Origin: JAZKBN01 sp040388605
GTDB lineage: Bacteria > Bacteroidota > Bacteroidia > Cytophagales > Flexibacteraceae
Assembly: GCA_040388605.1 (NCBI GenBank)
Contig: JAZKBN010000013.1
Location: 77,739-141,738 of the forward strand
Reading direction: 5' to 3'
DNA: 64,000 nucleotides
Shown here one piece after another: positions 25,227 to 35,337 of the stretch. The notes beneath the pieces are model-generated. The model saw only the letters and a program-made list of their open reading frames with translations. It ran no database searches and was not told the DNA's origin. A program made the position numbers and the translations under genes. Each line of letters opens with the position of its first letter. Position 1 is the first letter of the stretch.

Positions 25227-25255
25227 TACACATATAATGCATTAATATATGTGTA
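25227..25255 (-). terminator. Possible accA terminator / AT-rich dyad
   Basis: Perfect arms TACACATATA (25227-25236) and TATATGTGTA (25246-25255) surround a further palindrome (TAATGCATTA, 25235-25244). Its place 31 bp after the accA stop suggests a 3'-end structure. It lacks G+C and a U-tract, so a protein-binding site is equally possible. Confidence 0.35.
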
Positions 25256-25285
25256 AAGAATTGCGGTAATTAAAAAGCTGCCTGC

Positions 25286-26236
25286 TTATTCAACCACCAC
25301 TCCCATTTCAGAGAACTTGGCAATTCTCTTATCTATACGTGTTTCGGGGCTGTCTGCCGCCAGCTCGTGGGCAGTGTCAGTTATTATTTTCCTGATTTTG
25401 CGTGCCATGGCAGCCGGGTCGGTATGCGCGCCGCCCAGCGGTTCCTTAATAATTTCATCTACCAGGCCGAATTTGTGCATATCCTTGGCGGTGAGCTTCA
25501 GGGCTTCTGCGGCCTGCTCCTTGTAATCCCAGCTGCGCCAAAGAATGCTGCTGCAGCTTTCAGGTGAAATAACGGAGTACCAGGTATTTTCGAGCATCAT
25601 TACCCTGTCGCCGATGCCTATGCCGAGGGCGCCGCCGCTGGCACCTTCACCAATAACGATGCAGATGATAGGCACTTTCAGCATAAACATATCGCGGAGG
25701 TTGCGGGCAATGGCTTCGCCTTGTCCGCGTTCTTCTGCCTCAATACCGGGGAATGCGCCGGGAGTATCAATAAAGGTAACCACAGGCATATCAAACTTTT
25801 CGGCCATAAGCATCAGGCGCAGGGCCTTGCGATAGCCTTCGGGGTTAGCCATGCCGAAATTGCGGAACTGCCTTTCCTTGGTATTGCGGCCTTTTTGCTG
25901 CCCTATGAGCATATAAGGCTTGCCTGCAATTTCGCCGATGCCGCCAACCATGGCATGGTCGTCGGCTACGGTGCGGTCGCCGTGCAGCTCGGTAAACTTA
26001 TCGCAGATGGTGCGAATGTAGTCTAAGGTATAGGGGCGCTCAGGGTGGCGGCTTAGCTGCACGCGCTGCCAACGGGTAAGATTACCGTAGGTGTCTTTTT
26101 TGAGCTTAATTATTTTCTCCTCCAGGGAGTGCACTGCGTCCTGTACGTCGACATTATTGTCGCGGGCCAATTGCTTCATGTCGGCCAGCTTGGACTCAAG
26201 CTCAGCTATAGGTTTTTCGAAATCCAGCAAAATCAT
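25286..26236 (-). CDS. accA: Acetyl-CoA carboxylase carboxyltransferase subunit alpha
   Basis: The 316-residue length is standard. The N-terminal coiled region opens LDFEKPIAELESKLADMKQL. The central carboxyltransferase core has FTELHGDRTVADDHAMVGG, then IGQQKGRNTKER, TFIDTPGAFPGIEAEERGQG and GEGASGGALGIGIGD. The tail has YSVISPESCSSILW, then KLTAKDMHKFGLVDEII. With AccD it transfers the carboxyl group from biotin to acetyl-CoA to form malonyl-CoA, the first step in fatty-acid synthesis. It is monocistronic here, with a TAnnTTTG element about 80 bp upstream. Confidence 0.97.
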   Translation of the reverse strand: MILLDFEKPIAELESKLADMKQLARDNNVDVQDAVHSLEEKIIKLKKDTYGNLTRWQRVQLSRHPERPYTLDYIRTICDKFTELHGDRTVADDHAMVGGIGEIAGKPYMLIGQQKGRNTKERQFRNFGMANPEGYRKALRLMLMAEKFDMPVVTFIDTPGAFPGIEAEERGQGEAIARNLRDMFMLKVPIICIVIGEGASGGALGIGIGDRVMMLENTWYSVISPESCSSILWRSWDYKEQAAEALKLTAKDMHKFGLVDEIIKEPLGGAHTDPAAMARKIRKIITDTAHELAADSPETRIDKRIAKFSEMGVVVE

Positions 26237-26315
26237 GGTGTTTTCTTTTTGGCGAAATACATAAACTGTAACCGCGGCAGCCCCTGACCGTGTTTATAAA
26301 AATCAAAGGCGGGAA

Positions 26316-26323
26316 CAAAGGTA
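26316..26323 (-). promoter_or_regulatory. -7 element (TACCTTTG) of accA
   Basis: The minus-strand TACCTTTG matches TAnnTTTG, 80 bp upstream of the accA start. Confidence 0.45.
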
Positions 26324-26932
26324 GTATATTTTTGAATCAGGCAGGGGGCGGGAGCAGAAAACGTATGCATGACGCCAAATTCGACACCCGGGTTTACTGA
26401 TTTGTGAAGAGTATTGGCAGCTGTGGCGAATTCAAACATAAACACAGTTGTTTAAAGGCCTGATGAATTTTGAAAGTCTTGAAAAATTCAATCGGCCTTT
26501 TACACAGGTAAAATATAGATGGCGATAATGTGAGTCCACATTCCATAACGGGAAAGGGCATTTTTTATGCCCGAATGCTGACAGATGCAGCACAATTTTT
26601 TAAACAAATAAGACAACGATATCAATAGTGATAAATTTTATTGTATAAAGTAAAAATAATTTCGCTTGGCGCGGCTAAGCTATGCTATTAAAAAAGTACA
26701 AAAAAACGGAGGTAAGAAACTTTTAATATTGCTAAGCCGTATAGGTACGTTTTTGCATTTTACCTATATCTATTACATCGGTACCCGGCGCATTATTGCA
26801 ATTAAACAAATAAAACATGTCAATTGGTTGGCAATACAGCATTTTTAAAATTTCGACATCTTAAAGGGATTCAAAAACCATACACGTGTGATAAGTGCCT
26901 GACTTTGTATTATTTATATTTTTTGGCGTTCC

Positions 26933-26940
26933 TACTTTTG
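26933..26940 (+). promoter_or_regulatory. -7 element (TACTTTTG) of the beta-helix T9SS cargo gene
   Basis: TACTTTTG matches TAnnTTTG, about 110 bp upstream of the start at 27051. A TTTG at 26904-26907 is 25 bp further upstream, slightly longer than the usual -33/-7 spacing. Confidence 0.4.
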
Positions 26941-27050
26941 TATCGTTCCTAAAGCGAAGGGGCAACAAAACACTGTATTTTTTCGCATAAAGGACAACAA
27001 AAACTAAGCCAATATTTAATAAACTCATAACCTCACAAATTCTTACAATT

Positions 27051-30000
27051 ATGAAAAAACTATTAATCCTGGTTGCGGTGCTCTGTTTGGGCCGGGCAGC
27101 TTTTGCACAAACACCAACATCGCCATATACGGTTGATAAAGCCACAGACGAACTTGATACCGATTACAGCACCGGTGACTTTTCATTAAGGGAAGCTGTT
27201 TACCTGGCCAATTCGAACGCAGGTTCCACAATTAATTTTGCATCCGGCTTAGGTGATGTACATATAAGCACCGGAACAATTACAATTACAAAAGCCGTAA
27301 CAATAGACGGTGGCTCAGGCCAGAATATTTTGCAGGATTTAGCTTCGGGCTATGCTTTTACAATGGCTCCTACAGCGGCATCGGATGTTACATTTAAATA
27401 CCTGAACCTGGGTATTGATGCCGGGCATTCAACAAATTCAGGAGCGGGTTTCACCGTTGGGTCGGCTTACAAAACCACATTGTTGCTCGACCACGTTAAC
27501 ACCGCCCTAAATAGGGAGGTGATTAGCATAGGTTGTTCAGCCATTTATACCCCCCCCTCAGTTACCCTTGATTATTGTTCAATAGCCAGCACAGTTTACA
27601 GTACGCCAATATATACCAGCATTGGCATATGTGGCGCTTCTGATTTAACTTTTACCAATACAACCATTAAGGGCACAAGCAAGATCGCCTTATCAGTATC
27701 TAAAATTCCCACAATTTCATTTACGGACTGTAATTTAGATTTTAACTGCCCTGTATCTGGTGGCCCCGTTGCCCCCATAGTAATCTTTGCCGAGTGCCCG
27801 GTATTTAATATTAAGAAGACCCAAATTCTGCGTACATATACCGATGGATCAACCCAAACTAATTATCCCATTATACTAAATTCATTCGGTACCGACCTCA
27901 CAATAGATAGCTGTAATATTGGGATACGCAAGCAATCAGACGGTTCATATACATCTGAACCAATAGGGCTGTTGCTTGATTTTTTTGACAACACTGCAAT
28001 CAGCCCTGCCGGGGTGCGTGGATATACTATAAAAAACTCAAACATTTTTGGCTACACTAATATCACAGGAGGATCAGGCGCTCCGCCTGCCTCAGTTACA
28101 TATAAAGCCTACGTATTAAGAAATCATATTAATGAAGCAGATTCATTATACAGCGGCCTGATTAACAATACAAGCTATGCAATCTTCAAAGCCGGAGCTA
28201 TTGACTTATTTCAATTTACAAGTAATAAGGTTCATGAACACGCATCTTTTGGTCTTGCTCCGGGTGTTATTGTTTCCAATTTTACAAAAGAAGTTGTTGT
28301 AACAGACAATCGTATGAGCGATTATGCATCTACTCCCTCCGCAGGCCCAGGTATTTGCGTAGATGTACAAAGCTTTCCCGCCGCATCTACTTCTAAAATA
28401 AACATTTCAAGAAATGTTTTTGACAGAGTACAATTAAGCGCGGTCGCAATTAACAGGAAGCGCACGGGTTATACACCTTATTTATTGACCATTGACGCAG
28501 CCTCAATAATTGCAGATAATGCAATTACAAATGCCTCTACTGCAAGTACCTATGCAATAAGTGTAACTAACTGTGCAGGTACACTTACTGTAACCGGCCC
28601 ATCAGATCACAGTACTGCTGTAAATAACTCTGTAACCGTAACCGGTGCGACTAAACACAGGGGCATACAGGTTTCGAACCCCGATGCGGGAACTTACTGC
28701 AACGTAATTTTCAGCGGAAATAATACATTGTATAATGCAGGTGCTAATGCCAATACAGGTGATGCCGCCGCAATATTGCTGGAAAACGGTAACCTGACAT
28801 CTAAGCCGGCTCCTGTAATTCAATCAATGGTTAACAACCACGACGGCACTTACAACGTAACCCTTTGCAGCCTGGGAACTACAGTGAACCCCGTAGTGGA
28901 TTGCTATACATCAGATAAAGTACGTATGACCAAAGCGTATGTTACAAGCGCTACCGCCTCTTCAGGCACAGTAACATTTACCAACCTTACCGCACCTATC
29001 GACGGCGTATCATTCTGGACCTTTACTGCAACTTACGCAGGCTACGGCACTTCACAGGCTAATGAGCCTAAGCTTTTCAATGAATTCAGCTCCGATATTG
29101 ACCCTGCCTGCTCAACCGCAACTATTACCTTCGTGAAAGGCGACCCATACAGGTATTTTATCAACAGCAGCAATTATCCGCCAACAAATACATATAATTT
29201 GGAGTCAAGTATGCCAATGTGCACCACAACTTCAACCGGTGGCTATTGGGCCGGATTAACTGCGAACAGCTATACAGTAGCCCTAAACGCTCACGTAGCA
29301 GCAAACCCCGGTGTGCCCGATGTAGGATTAAGGCAGCCATATACAGTACCTTATAAAGCAGTAATTTCAGCGGCAAACCCTACACAAACTGTTTGCGAAG
29401 GCAGCACCGCCACCCTGAACCTCACAAATACATCCAGCCACAATTTAACCGTTAAATATGAGTGGCAATATTCATCTTCATCGTCTTTCAGCTCAATAAC
29501 TGTTTTGAGCTCGGGTACAATAGCCGCCGATGCCTTACCGAACTATACGACAACTGCATTAACTTCCTCTCCGGCAACCAGGTACTATCGTTTAAAAGCG
29601 TATAACAGCGAATGCAGCACAGCCACAACCGCAAATACAGCTTACGCAGGACCTTATACTGTAACGGTGACTAATATCGATACCCCATCCCTGCAAATTG
29701 TTAACTGCGTAAGCATAGGCCTTGTAAGCGCCCCGACTGAACCTACTGCTACTATTACCTGGCATAACGCCTTTGCAGCCGACCCTTCTGTAATTCTTTA
29801 TACAGGCAACACCTATACCCCTACCGGATGCGGTAAGTACTTCGCTAAATTCAGCTACCCAAGCTGTGGCTTTACAACATCTGCTGAAAAATACTTCTCA
29901 GCCGTACTCAGCAGCACACCTTTCCGCCTGGCCGCAACTGATGACGCGCCAACCAAAGCCGAGCCTGCCGCAACCGTTGTCCATACCGCAGTAGAAAACA

Positions 30001-30230
30001 ACAGTAAGGCTGTTATTTACCCCAACCCCACTTCAGGCAGCTTCGATATGAAGCTTAATGCTGAAATGCGCATCAGCAACATGCAGGGTCAATTGGTTTA
30101 TACCGCACCTGTATCTGACCTCAACAACCTGCCGTCGCCTGATTTGAGCAACTTGCCGACCGGCGTTTACATGGTAAGTCTGCACGTGGGCGGCGCACCT
30201 GTAATTCGCCAGACTGTGGTAAAAAAATAA
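27051..30230 (+). CDS. Secreted beta-helix-like protein with CSLREA-like start and T9SS type A sorting domain
   Basis: This 1,059-residue protein has a signal peptide (MKKLLILVAVLCLGRAAFA-Q). It starts with YTVDKATDELDTDYSTGDFS, LREAVYLAN, the CSLREA-type motif often found before right-handed beta-helix domains. The next 500 or so residues are rich in short TxTx(N/D)xx strands (LTFTNTTIKGTSKI, ISRNVFDRV) consistent with a parallel beta-helix. An Ig-like segment follows (VCEGSTATLNLTNTS). The end is a typical sorting domain: VIYPNPTSGSFDMKL, MQGQLVY, GVYMVSLHV, last residues TVVKK. It is predicted to be exported by T9SS. Its ligand or substrate is unknown. A strong terminator follows. Confidence 0.88.
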   Translation: MKKLLILVAVLCLGRAAFAQTPTSPYTVDKATDELDTDYSTGDFSLREAVYLANSNAGSTINFASGLGDVHISTGTITITKAVTIDGGSGQNILQDLASGYAFTMAPTAASDVTFKYLNLGIDAGHSTNSGAGFTVGSAYKTTLLLDHVNTALNREVISIGCSAIYTPPSVTLDYCSIASTVYSTPIYTSIGICGASDLTFTNTTIKGTSKIALSVSKIPTISFTDCNLDFNCPVSGGPVAPIVIFAECPVFNIKKTQILRTYTDGSTQTNYPIILNSFGTDLTIDSCNIGIRKQSDGSYTSEPIGLLLDFFDNTAISPAGVRGYTIKNSNIFGYTNITGGSGAPPASVTYKAYVLRNHINEADSLYSGLINNTSYAIFKAGAIDLFQFTSNKVHEHASFGLAPGVIVSNFTKEVVVTDNRMSDYASTPSAGPGICVDVQSFPAASTSKINISRNVFDRVQLSAVAINRKRTGYTPYLLTIDAASIIADNAITNASTASTYAISVTNCAGTLTVTGPSDHSTAVNNSVTVTGATKHRGIQVSNPDAGTYCNVIFSGNNTLYNAGANANTGDAAAILLENGNLTSKPAPVIQSMVNNHDGTYNVTLCSLGTTVNPVVDCYTSDKVRMTKAYVTSATASSGTVTFTNLTAPIDGVSFWTFTATYAGYGTSQANEPKLFNEFSSDIDPACSTATITFVKGDPYRYFINSSNYPPTNTYNLESSMPMCTTTSTGGYWAGLTANSYTVALNAHVAANPGVPDVGLRQPYTVPYKAVISAANPTQTVCEGSTATLNLTNTSSHNLTVKYEWQYSSSSSFSSITVLSSGTIAADALPNYTTTALTSSPATRYYRLKAYNSECSTATTANTAYAGPYTVTVTNIDTPSLQIVNCVSIGLVSAPTEPTATITWHNAFAADPSVILYTGNTYTPTGCGKYFAKFSYPSCGFTTSAEKYFSAVLSSTPFRLAATDDAPTKAEPAATVVHTAVENNSKAVIYPNPTSGSFDMKLNAEMRISNMQGQLVYTAPVSDLNNLPSPDLSNLPTGVYMVSLHVGGAPVIRQTVVKK

Positions 30231-30262
30231 GCGACAAATAAAACCTCCGGGTTATACCCAAA

Positions 30263-30301
30263 CCCTCGACTGAGTCAGCAATGATTCAGTCGGGGGTTTT
30301 T
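30263..30301 (+). terminator. Terminator of the beta-helix cargo gene
   Basis: An 11-bp stem CCCTCGACTGA/TCAGTCGGGGG (30263-30273/30286-30296, one wobble) is followed by TTTTT. Confidence 0.85.
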
Positions 30302-30332
30302 GATTTTGACCCTTACCACCCCCCAACAAAAA

Positions 30333-30353
30333 ACCCCGGCCATAAGCCGGGGT
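30333..30353 (-). terminator. Terminator of the RND efflux operon
   Basis: Perfect 8-bp arms ACCCCGGC/GCCGGGGT have a 5-nt loop. The minus strand continues with TTTTTTG, 32 bp after the RND pump stop. It faces the plus-strand terminator just to its left. Confidence 0.85.
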
Positions 30354-30384
30354 CTTTCAGTATCTGAAACTCTAAACTAAAATC

Positions 30385-33300
30385 TTAATGGCTTGGTCCG
30401 GCCACGCGGCGCAGGGGCACGCTGTGGTCTATAGGCTCAAGCGTATCCTGGCTGCCTGTTTTGTGGAAACGCTGGGTGGTGCGTTCCATTATCCAGTACA
30501 TGGCGGGTACTATTACCAAGGTTAGGAAGGTACAGAAGGTAAGACCAAATATAATGGCCCATGCCAGCGGACCCCAGAATGTACCGCTGTCGCCGCCTAT
30601 GTAGAATTTAGGGTCAAGGTCGGTGAGCAGGGTGCCGAAGTTGATGTTTAAGCCAACGGCCAGCGGAATAAGGCCCAATACTGCCGCTGCTGCAGTAAGT
30701 ATAACCGGGGTAAGGCGGGTTGCGCCTGCTTCAATAATGGCTTCGCGGGTGGCAAAACCACGGCTGCGGAGCTCATCGGTAAATTCTATGAGCAGGATAC
30801 CGTTTTTAACCACTATACCGGCAAGGGCTATAATACCCACACCCGTCATAACTATGCTGAAGGTCATGTGGAAAATTACGAAGCCCAACAGTACGCCAAT
30901 CAGGCTGAGTATAACCGTTCCGAAAATGATGAATGGTTTTACCAGTGAGTTGAACTGCGTTACCAAAATCAGGAAAATGAGCATAAGCGCGCCGCCGAAA
31001 GCCACAACAAGGAAGTTTCCTGTTTCGGCCTGGTCTTCCTGCTCACCGGTTAAGCGAACGGTATAGCCCTGGGGTAATTTCATCTGCCCGGTAAGGCCTT
31101 TTATCTGGGCAACAATTTCATTGGCGTTATAGCCTTTAATTACGTTGCTGCTCAGGCTGATTACGCGTTCCTGGTTTTTGCGGTTAATGCTGCTGTAGCC
31201 GGTGCTGTAGTGCAGGTTGGCCAAAGCGTTCAGCGGCACCTGGCGGAAACGGCCGGTAGCCATATCCATAAAGCTGATTTGCAGGTTGAGCAGGTCTTCC
31301 ATTTTGCGACGCTCGTTAGGGGCAACACGCAACTGAATAGGATACTCGTCTTTCGCATCGCGGAAGCTGCTGATTTCTTTACCGTAAAGGGCGGTACGTA
31401 ATTCAAGTGCAATCTGCGCCGTGCTTATGCCTTCGCGTGCTGCTTTTTCGCGGTCTATGTCTATTATTATTTCAGGCTTGTTCAGCTGTAAATCCGATTT
31501 CAGGTTTTCTATACCCGCTATGTTCGCCTTGCGTATGGCATCTTTAACCTGCATTTCAATGGCGGTCAGCGTTGAAAACTCTTCGCCTGCAATTTCAATA
31601 TTCACCGGCTTGCCTGTTGGCGGCCCGGCTGCTTCCTGCTGAACTGTAATTTCGGCGCCCGGTATGCCTTTCATGTTCTCGCGAACTTTTAACAGCAAAT
31701 CGCTGGAGCTTACGCCGCCGCGTTTGCTGAACTCTTTAAAGGCAACGGCTACCTTACCTTTGTGCGGGGCTACCACGCGGTCGGGGTTTTGCGGGTCGCC
31801 GGCGCCAATACCTACGTTTGTAATTACAGATTTAACAGCGGGGTTGTTCTCGCCTATAACCTGGTAAACGCGCTCTTCAATAATCTTAGTTACTGAATCG
31901 GTTACGTTACCGTCGGTACCTATGGGCATTACAAGGTAAACCTCTATAAAGTTAGGCTCGCTTTCAGGGAAGAAGTTCACTTTCACATCGCTGTTACCGG
32001 TACTAATAAAGGTGGCAATCAGCATCACGAAAGCGCCGGCCAGGAAGAAGCTCGGGCGGAAACCCTGTATTACCCAGCGCAGCATGCGGCGGTACATTTC
32101 CATAAATGCAGGCAGCAGGCGGTTCTGGAAGGCATGTATCATATAGCTGAACACATAACGGTTCAAGAGGTAGAGGCCAATTACCACCACCATAAAGTTA
32201 CCAACGCCCACACTTATGCCGTAGCCAAGCAGGGTGAGCACACCCATTACCGATAAAGGAATCAGCATGCCTTTAAAGCTGCGGTCCTCGTTGCGTTCTT
32301 CCTCGGCGCTCTTCATAAAGGTTACCGCGAAAACCGGGTTAATTACGAATGCCACGAACAATGATGCGAACAGGGTAATAATAAGCGTTACCGGCAGGTA
32401 CTTCATAAACTCGCCCACTATACCCGGCCAGAAAAGGAGCGGAAAGAAAGGGGCAACGGTTGTAAGCGTTCCGCTGAGAACGGGTACGAAAACTTCGCCG
32501 GCAGCTTCTTTGGCGGCCTGTGCCACGCCCCGTTCAGGGTGCAGGTGGAAAATGCGGTGCGTGTTTTCAATTACCACGATGGCATCATCTACCACAATAC
32601 CAAGCGCGAGCAGGAAGCTGAACATCACAATCATGTTCAGGCTGTAATCAAGCCCGGGCATAAACACGAAGGCCAGCAGAATGGATATAGGTACCGATAA
32701 GCCCACGAAAATGGCGTTCGTAGTACCCATAAAAAACATAAGCACCACCACAACGAAAATAAAGCCGATGATAACGCTGTTTACAAGGTCGTTCAGGCTG
32801 GTGCGGGTGGTTTCGCTTTGGTCGCCTGTAATGGTAATTTTAAGGCCCTGCGGAAAGCGGTTGGCTTTCATGAGGTGAACCGCATCTTCAATTTTATCTG
32901 ATGCCGAAATCAGGTTTTCGCCGCTGCGCTTGATTACGTTCAGGGTAATTACGCTCTTGTGGTCGAGGCGGGCAAAGTTTTGCTTTTCCTCGAAATCGTC
33001 GCGCACGTCGGCTATTTCTTTCAGGAATACACTGTTGCCGCGGTTGCCGCGCACAATCACATTGCGTATGCCTTCCATATCTTTAAACTCGCCGGTTACG
33101 CGCAGGGTGCGGCGCACATCGGCCACGTTCAATTCGCCGCCGCTGATGTTTACGTTCTGGGCGCCCACTGCCTGCTCAATATTGCTGAACGAAATACCGG
33201 CAGCCTGCATGCGATACAGGTCTACATTAATCTGTATTTCGCGTTCAAGTGCACCTATTATATCGACACGGGTAATTTCAGGCAGGCCTTCAATTTCATC

Positions 33301-33798
33301 CTGTAAATCTTCGGCATAGCCTTTCAGGCGATCAAGGGGGTAATCACCGGCAATGTTCACGTTCATAATAGGGAACTCCGAAAAGTCAACTTCCTGAACG
33401 CGGGGGTCTTCGTCCATATCCGTGGGCAGGTCAACCTTTGCTTTGTCTACGGCATCGGAAACACGCTGGCGGGCTACGGGCACATCAACGCCGGTATTAA
33501 ACTCAATGGTGATGAGCGAGAAGTCGGCAATGGAAGTGCTGGTAACTTTCTTAACCCCGCTTACCGATTTCAGCTGCTTTTCAAGCGGCTTGGTAATCAG
33601 GTTCTCCACATCGGCAGGGCTGTTACCGGGGTATATGGTGCTGCAAATAATGGTTGGCACCACAATATCGGGGAATTGCTCCTTGGGCAGGTTGTTATAG
33701 GTAAACAGGCCCGCAATACTGATAATGAAGGTAAATATGTATATGGTGGTCTTGTTCTCGAGACACCATGTGGTTATTTTAAATTCTTTGTGGTTCAT
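30385..33798 (-). CDS. RND-family efflux pump, inner-membrane transporter
   Basis: The 1,137 residues are typical of HAE1/AcrB-type pumps. The first transmembrane helix is followed by the porter entry LPKEQFPDIVVPT, then YPGNSPADVENLI. The proton-relay helix has LALGIVVDDAIVVIEN with paired Asp residues. The second half repeats the fold (VVAFGGALMLIFLILVTQFN, then GIIALAGIVVKNGILLIEF). Extra residues between the halves include SAEEERNEDRSFKG. It uses the proton gradient to export drugs or lipophilic compounds together with the adaptor and TolC genes upstream. It is the last gene of the operon. Confidence 0.95.
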   Translation of the reverse strand: MNHKEFKITTWCLENKTTIYIFTFIISIAGLFTYNNLPKEQFPDIVVPTIICSTIYPGNSPADVENLITKPLEKQLKSVSGVKKVTSTSIADFSLITIEFNTGVDVPVARQRVSDAVDKAKVDLPTDMDEDPRVQEVDFSEFPIMNVNIAGDYPLDRLKGYAEDLQDEIEGLPEITRVDIIGALEREIQINVDLYRMQAAGISFSNIEQAVGAQNVNISGGELNVADVRRTLRVTGEFKDMEGIRNVIVRGNRGNSVFLKEIADVRDDFEEKQNFARLDHKSVITLNVIKRSGENLISASDKIEDAVHLMKANRFPQGLKITITGDQSETTRTSLNDLVNSVIIGFIFVVVVLMFFMGTTNAIFVGLSVPISILLAFVFMPGLDYSLNMIVMFSFLLALGIVVDDAIVVIENTHRIFHLHPERGVAQAAKEAAGEVFVPVLSGTLTTVAPFFPLLFWPGIVGEFMKYLPVTLIITLFASLFVAFVINPVFAVTFMKSAEEERNEDRSFKGMLIPLSVMGVLTLLGYGISVGVGNFMVVVIGLYLLNRYVFSYMIHAFQNRLLPAFMEMYRRMLRWVIQGFRPSFFLAGAFVMLIATFISTGNSDVKVNFFPESEPNFIEVYLVMPIGTDGNVTDSVTKIIEERVYQVIGENNPAVKSVITNVGIGAGDPQNPDRVVAPHKGKVAVAFKEFSKRGGVSSSDLLLKVRENMKGIPGAEITVQQEAAGPPTGKPVNIEIAGEEFSTLTAIEMQVKDAIRKANIAGIENLKSDLQLNKPEIIIDIDREKAAREGISTAQIALELRTALYGKEISSFRDAKDEYPIQLRVAPNERRKMEDLLNLQISFMDMATGRFRQVPLNALANLHYSTGYSSINRKNQERVISLSSNVIKGYNANEIVAQIKGLTGQMKLPQGYTVRLTGEQEDQAETGNFLVVAFGGALMLIFLILVTQFNSLVKPFIIFGTVILSLIGVLLGFVIFHMTFSIVMTGVGIIALAGIVVKNGILLIEFTDELRSRGFATREAIIEAGATRLTPVILTAAAAVLGLIPLAVGLNINFGTLLTDLDPKFYIGGDSGTFWGPLAWAIIFGLTFCTFLTLVIVPAMYWIMERTTQRFHKTGSQDTLEPIDHSVPLRRVAGPSH

Positions 33799-33929
33799 AT
33801 AAACTGAAATTATCAGCTATTTAATTCCTGTTGCGGCATGCTTTGCCTGCACCCGGCCCCTGCGGAACCGGTATAATTATGTTTTAATAAAGGCCGCTTC
33901 GTCAGCGGCCTTCGGCAGATTTTGATTGC

Positions 33930-35063
33930 TTAGTAAGCCAGCAGGGTACCGTCTACCAAATCCTGGTAACCGGTGGTAACCAATTGGTCGCCGGCTTTCA
34001 GACCTTCGGTAATTTCAGCTTTGCCGCCATAGGTAAGGCCGCTTTTCACAGGCTTGCGTTTGGCTACTTTTTTACCGCCTTCTTCTTCGGCTATATACAC
34101 AACGGCGCCTTCTTCGGTATTCTGAATAATGTTCTGGTCTACCACTATGGCGGCGTTGTCGGTGCGATCGTTGATTTTAACAATGGCAATCATGTTTGGG
34201 CGCAGCAGCTCGCGGCCTTCATTAATGCGCACCTCTATGCCGAATGTACGGCTGTTGGGGTCTACCACCTTGCCTACGAAAGTAATGGTGGCTTTCATTT
34301 CCTTGTTAATATCAGGCAAACGCACGCTTACCGATTCTCCTACCTTCACTGTTGGTATATATGAGTCGGCCAGCTTGGCGGTTACTTTCAGGTCAGAAAG
34401 GTTCACCACGCGAATGCCGCCTAAGCCGGGCATGGGCACTTCGCCTTCTTTCAGGTTAACCGCATCTACAGTGCCTGAAATTGGGCTTGTTACATTGGTT
34501 TGGGCAATTTGCGTACGCAGGGTCTGCATGCGTCGCTCAACGCCTTCTTTCTGCGTTTTGGCATTCAGGTACTGTACTTCCGAACCAATCTTCTGGTCCC
34601 AAAGGCCTTTTTGCTTGTTAAACAGGGTGGTGGTAAGCTCAAGCTGGGTTTCAAGCTCCTGCATGCTTTGCACCAATACGCTGTTATCTACTGTAGCCAG
34701 TAATTGACCCCTGCTTACGCTTTGGCCTACCTTAACATACACGCGGGTAATTTTTCCGGGGGCAGCCGGCGATATAAGCATGTTGTCTTCCGACTCTACA
34801 GTACCCTGCACATCAATAAAATGACTGAAGGCCTGGGTTTGTATGGCTGTAACCTTTACAGGTACAATTTTAGGGGCAACTGCTTTTTGGGGGTCAAGCT
34901 TATCTACCTCGGTTTGCAGCTTTTTAATTTCTGTTTCCGCGGCGGCCTGTTCCTCTTTCAGCTTGGCCAGTTTTTCTTTCTTTTCCTTCAGGCCGTCGCC
35001 CTGCTTGCAGGCGTTCAGCAAAAGGGCCGGAACGATGAGGGACATCAGTATTATATTTCTCAT
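33930..35063 (-). CDS. RND efflux periplasmic adaptor (membrane-fusion) lipoprotein
   Basis: The 377-residue protein begins with a lipoprotein signal (MRNIILMSLIVPALLLNAC, Cys19). A charged coiled coil follows (residues about 25-55, LKEKKEKLAKLKEEQAAAET), which is more N-terminal than the usual hairpin. The lipoyl/barrel domains follow: VESEDNMLISPAAPGKITRV, then VTSPISGTVDAVNLKEGEV and LRPNMIAIVKI. It bridges the RND pump and the TolC channel across the periplasm. It lies between them in the operon, 131 bp ahead of the pump gene. Confidence 0.92.
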   Translation of the reverse strand: MRNIILMSLIVPALLLNACKQGDGLKEKKEKLAKLKEEQAAAETEIKKLQTEVDKLDPQKAVAPKIVPVKVTAIQTQAFSHFIDVQGTVESEDNMLISPAAPGKITRVYVKVGQSVSRGQLLATVDNSVLVQSMQELETQLELTTTLFNKQKGLWDQKIGSEVQYLNAKTQKEGVERRMQTLRTQIAQTNVTSPISGTVDAVNLKEGEVPMPGLGGIRVVNLSDLKVTAKLADSYIPTVKVGESVSVRLPDINKEMKATITFVGKVVDPNSRTFGIEVRINEGRELLRPNMIAIVKINDRTDNAAIVVDQNIIQNTEEGAVVYIAEEEGGKKVAKRKPVKSGLTYGGKAEITEGLKAGDQLVTTGYQDLVDGTLLAY

Positions 35064-35337
35064 TGGGTTGGCAGGCTTACCTGTATTATTGCTCTTGATT
35101 TATTTTTATGTTTGCTTGCCCGCCATTCGGCAGGCATTAACCTGCACGGGGCAGGCTGTATTGTTTTAATTTTTCGCAGCGCTCAAAACAGCTTTTCCGA
35201 AACCGAATTTCCTTTAGCGTAACCCGGTAATTATGCGGTTCGGCATTTCCGTTTTGGCATTGCAGCCCGGTTTAAAGGCCGGGCAATTGTTCGGGCGAAA
35301 CGGCCCCGGTTTAATTGATATTTTAAATACCCGGCAT

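Larger units (their letters stand above)
24755..25285. other. Gene-free stretch with two strong inverted repeats
   Basis: This 531-bp stretch lies between accA and the giant cargo gene, both on the minus strand. No coding frame is plausible. It holds the 54-nt hairpin at 25107-25160 and the AT-rich dyad at 25227-25255, listed separately. No TAnnTTTG element was found for the cargo gene. Confidence 0.5.
26237..27050. other. Long AT-rich intergenic region between divergent accA and T9SS cargo genes
   Basis: About 810 bp with no convincing gene; the short open frames have no family features or sensible composition. A stem-loop at about 26457-26497 (GGCC...TGAATTTT/AAAATTCA...GGCC) is followed by TTTTA. 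Promoter elements for both flanking genes are listed separately. Confidence 0.5.

Noticed and set aside
25721..26026. 101-residue plus-strand frame over accA
   Set aside because: It is antisense to a highly conserved enzyme core, a typical shadow frame.
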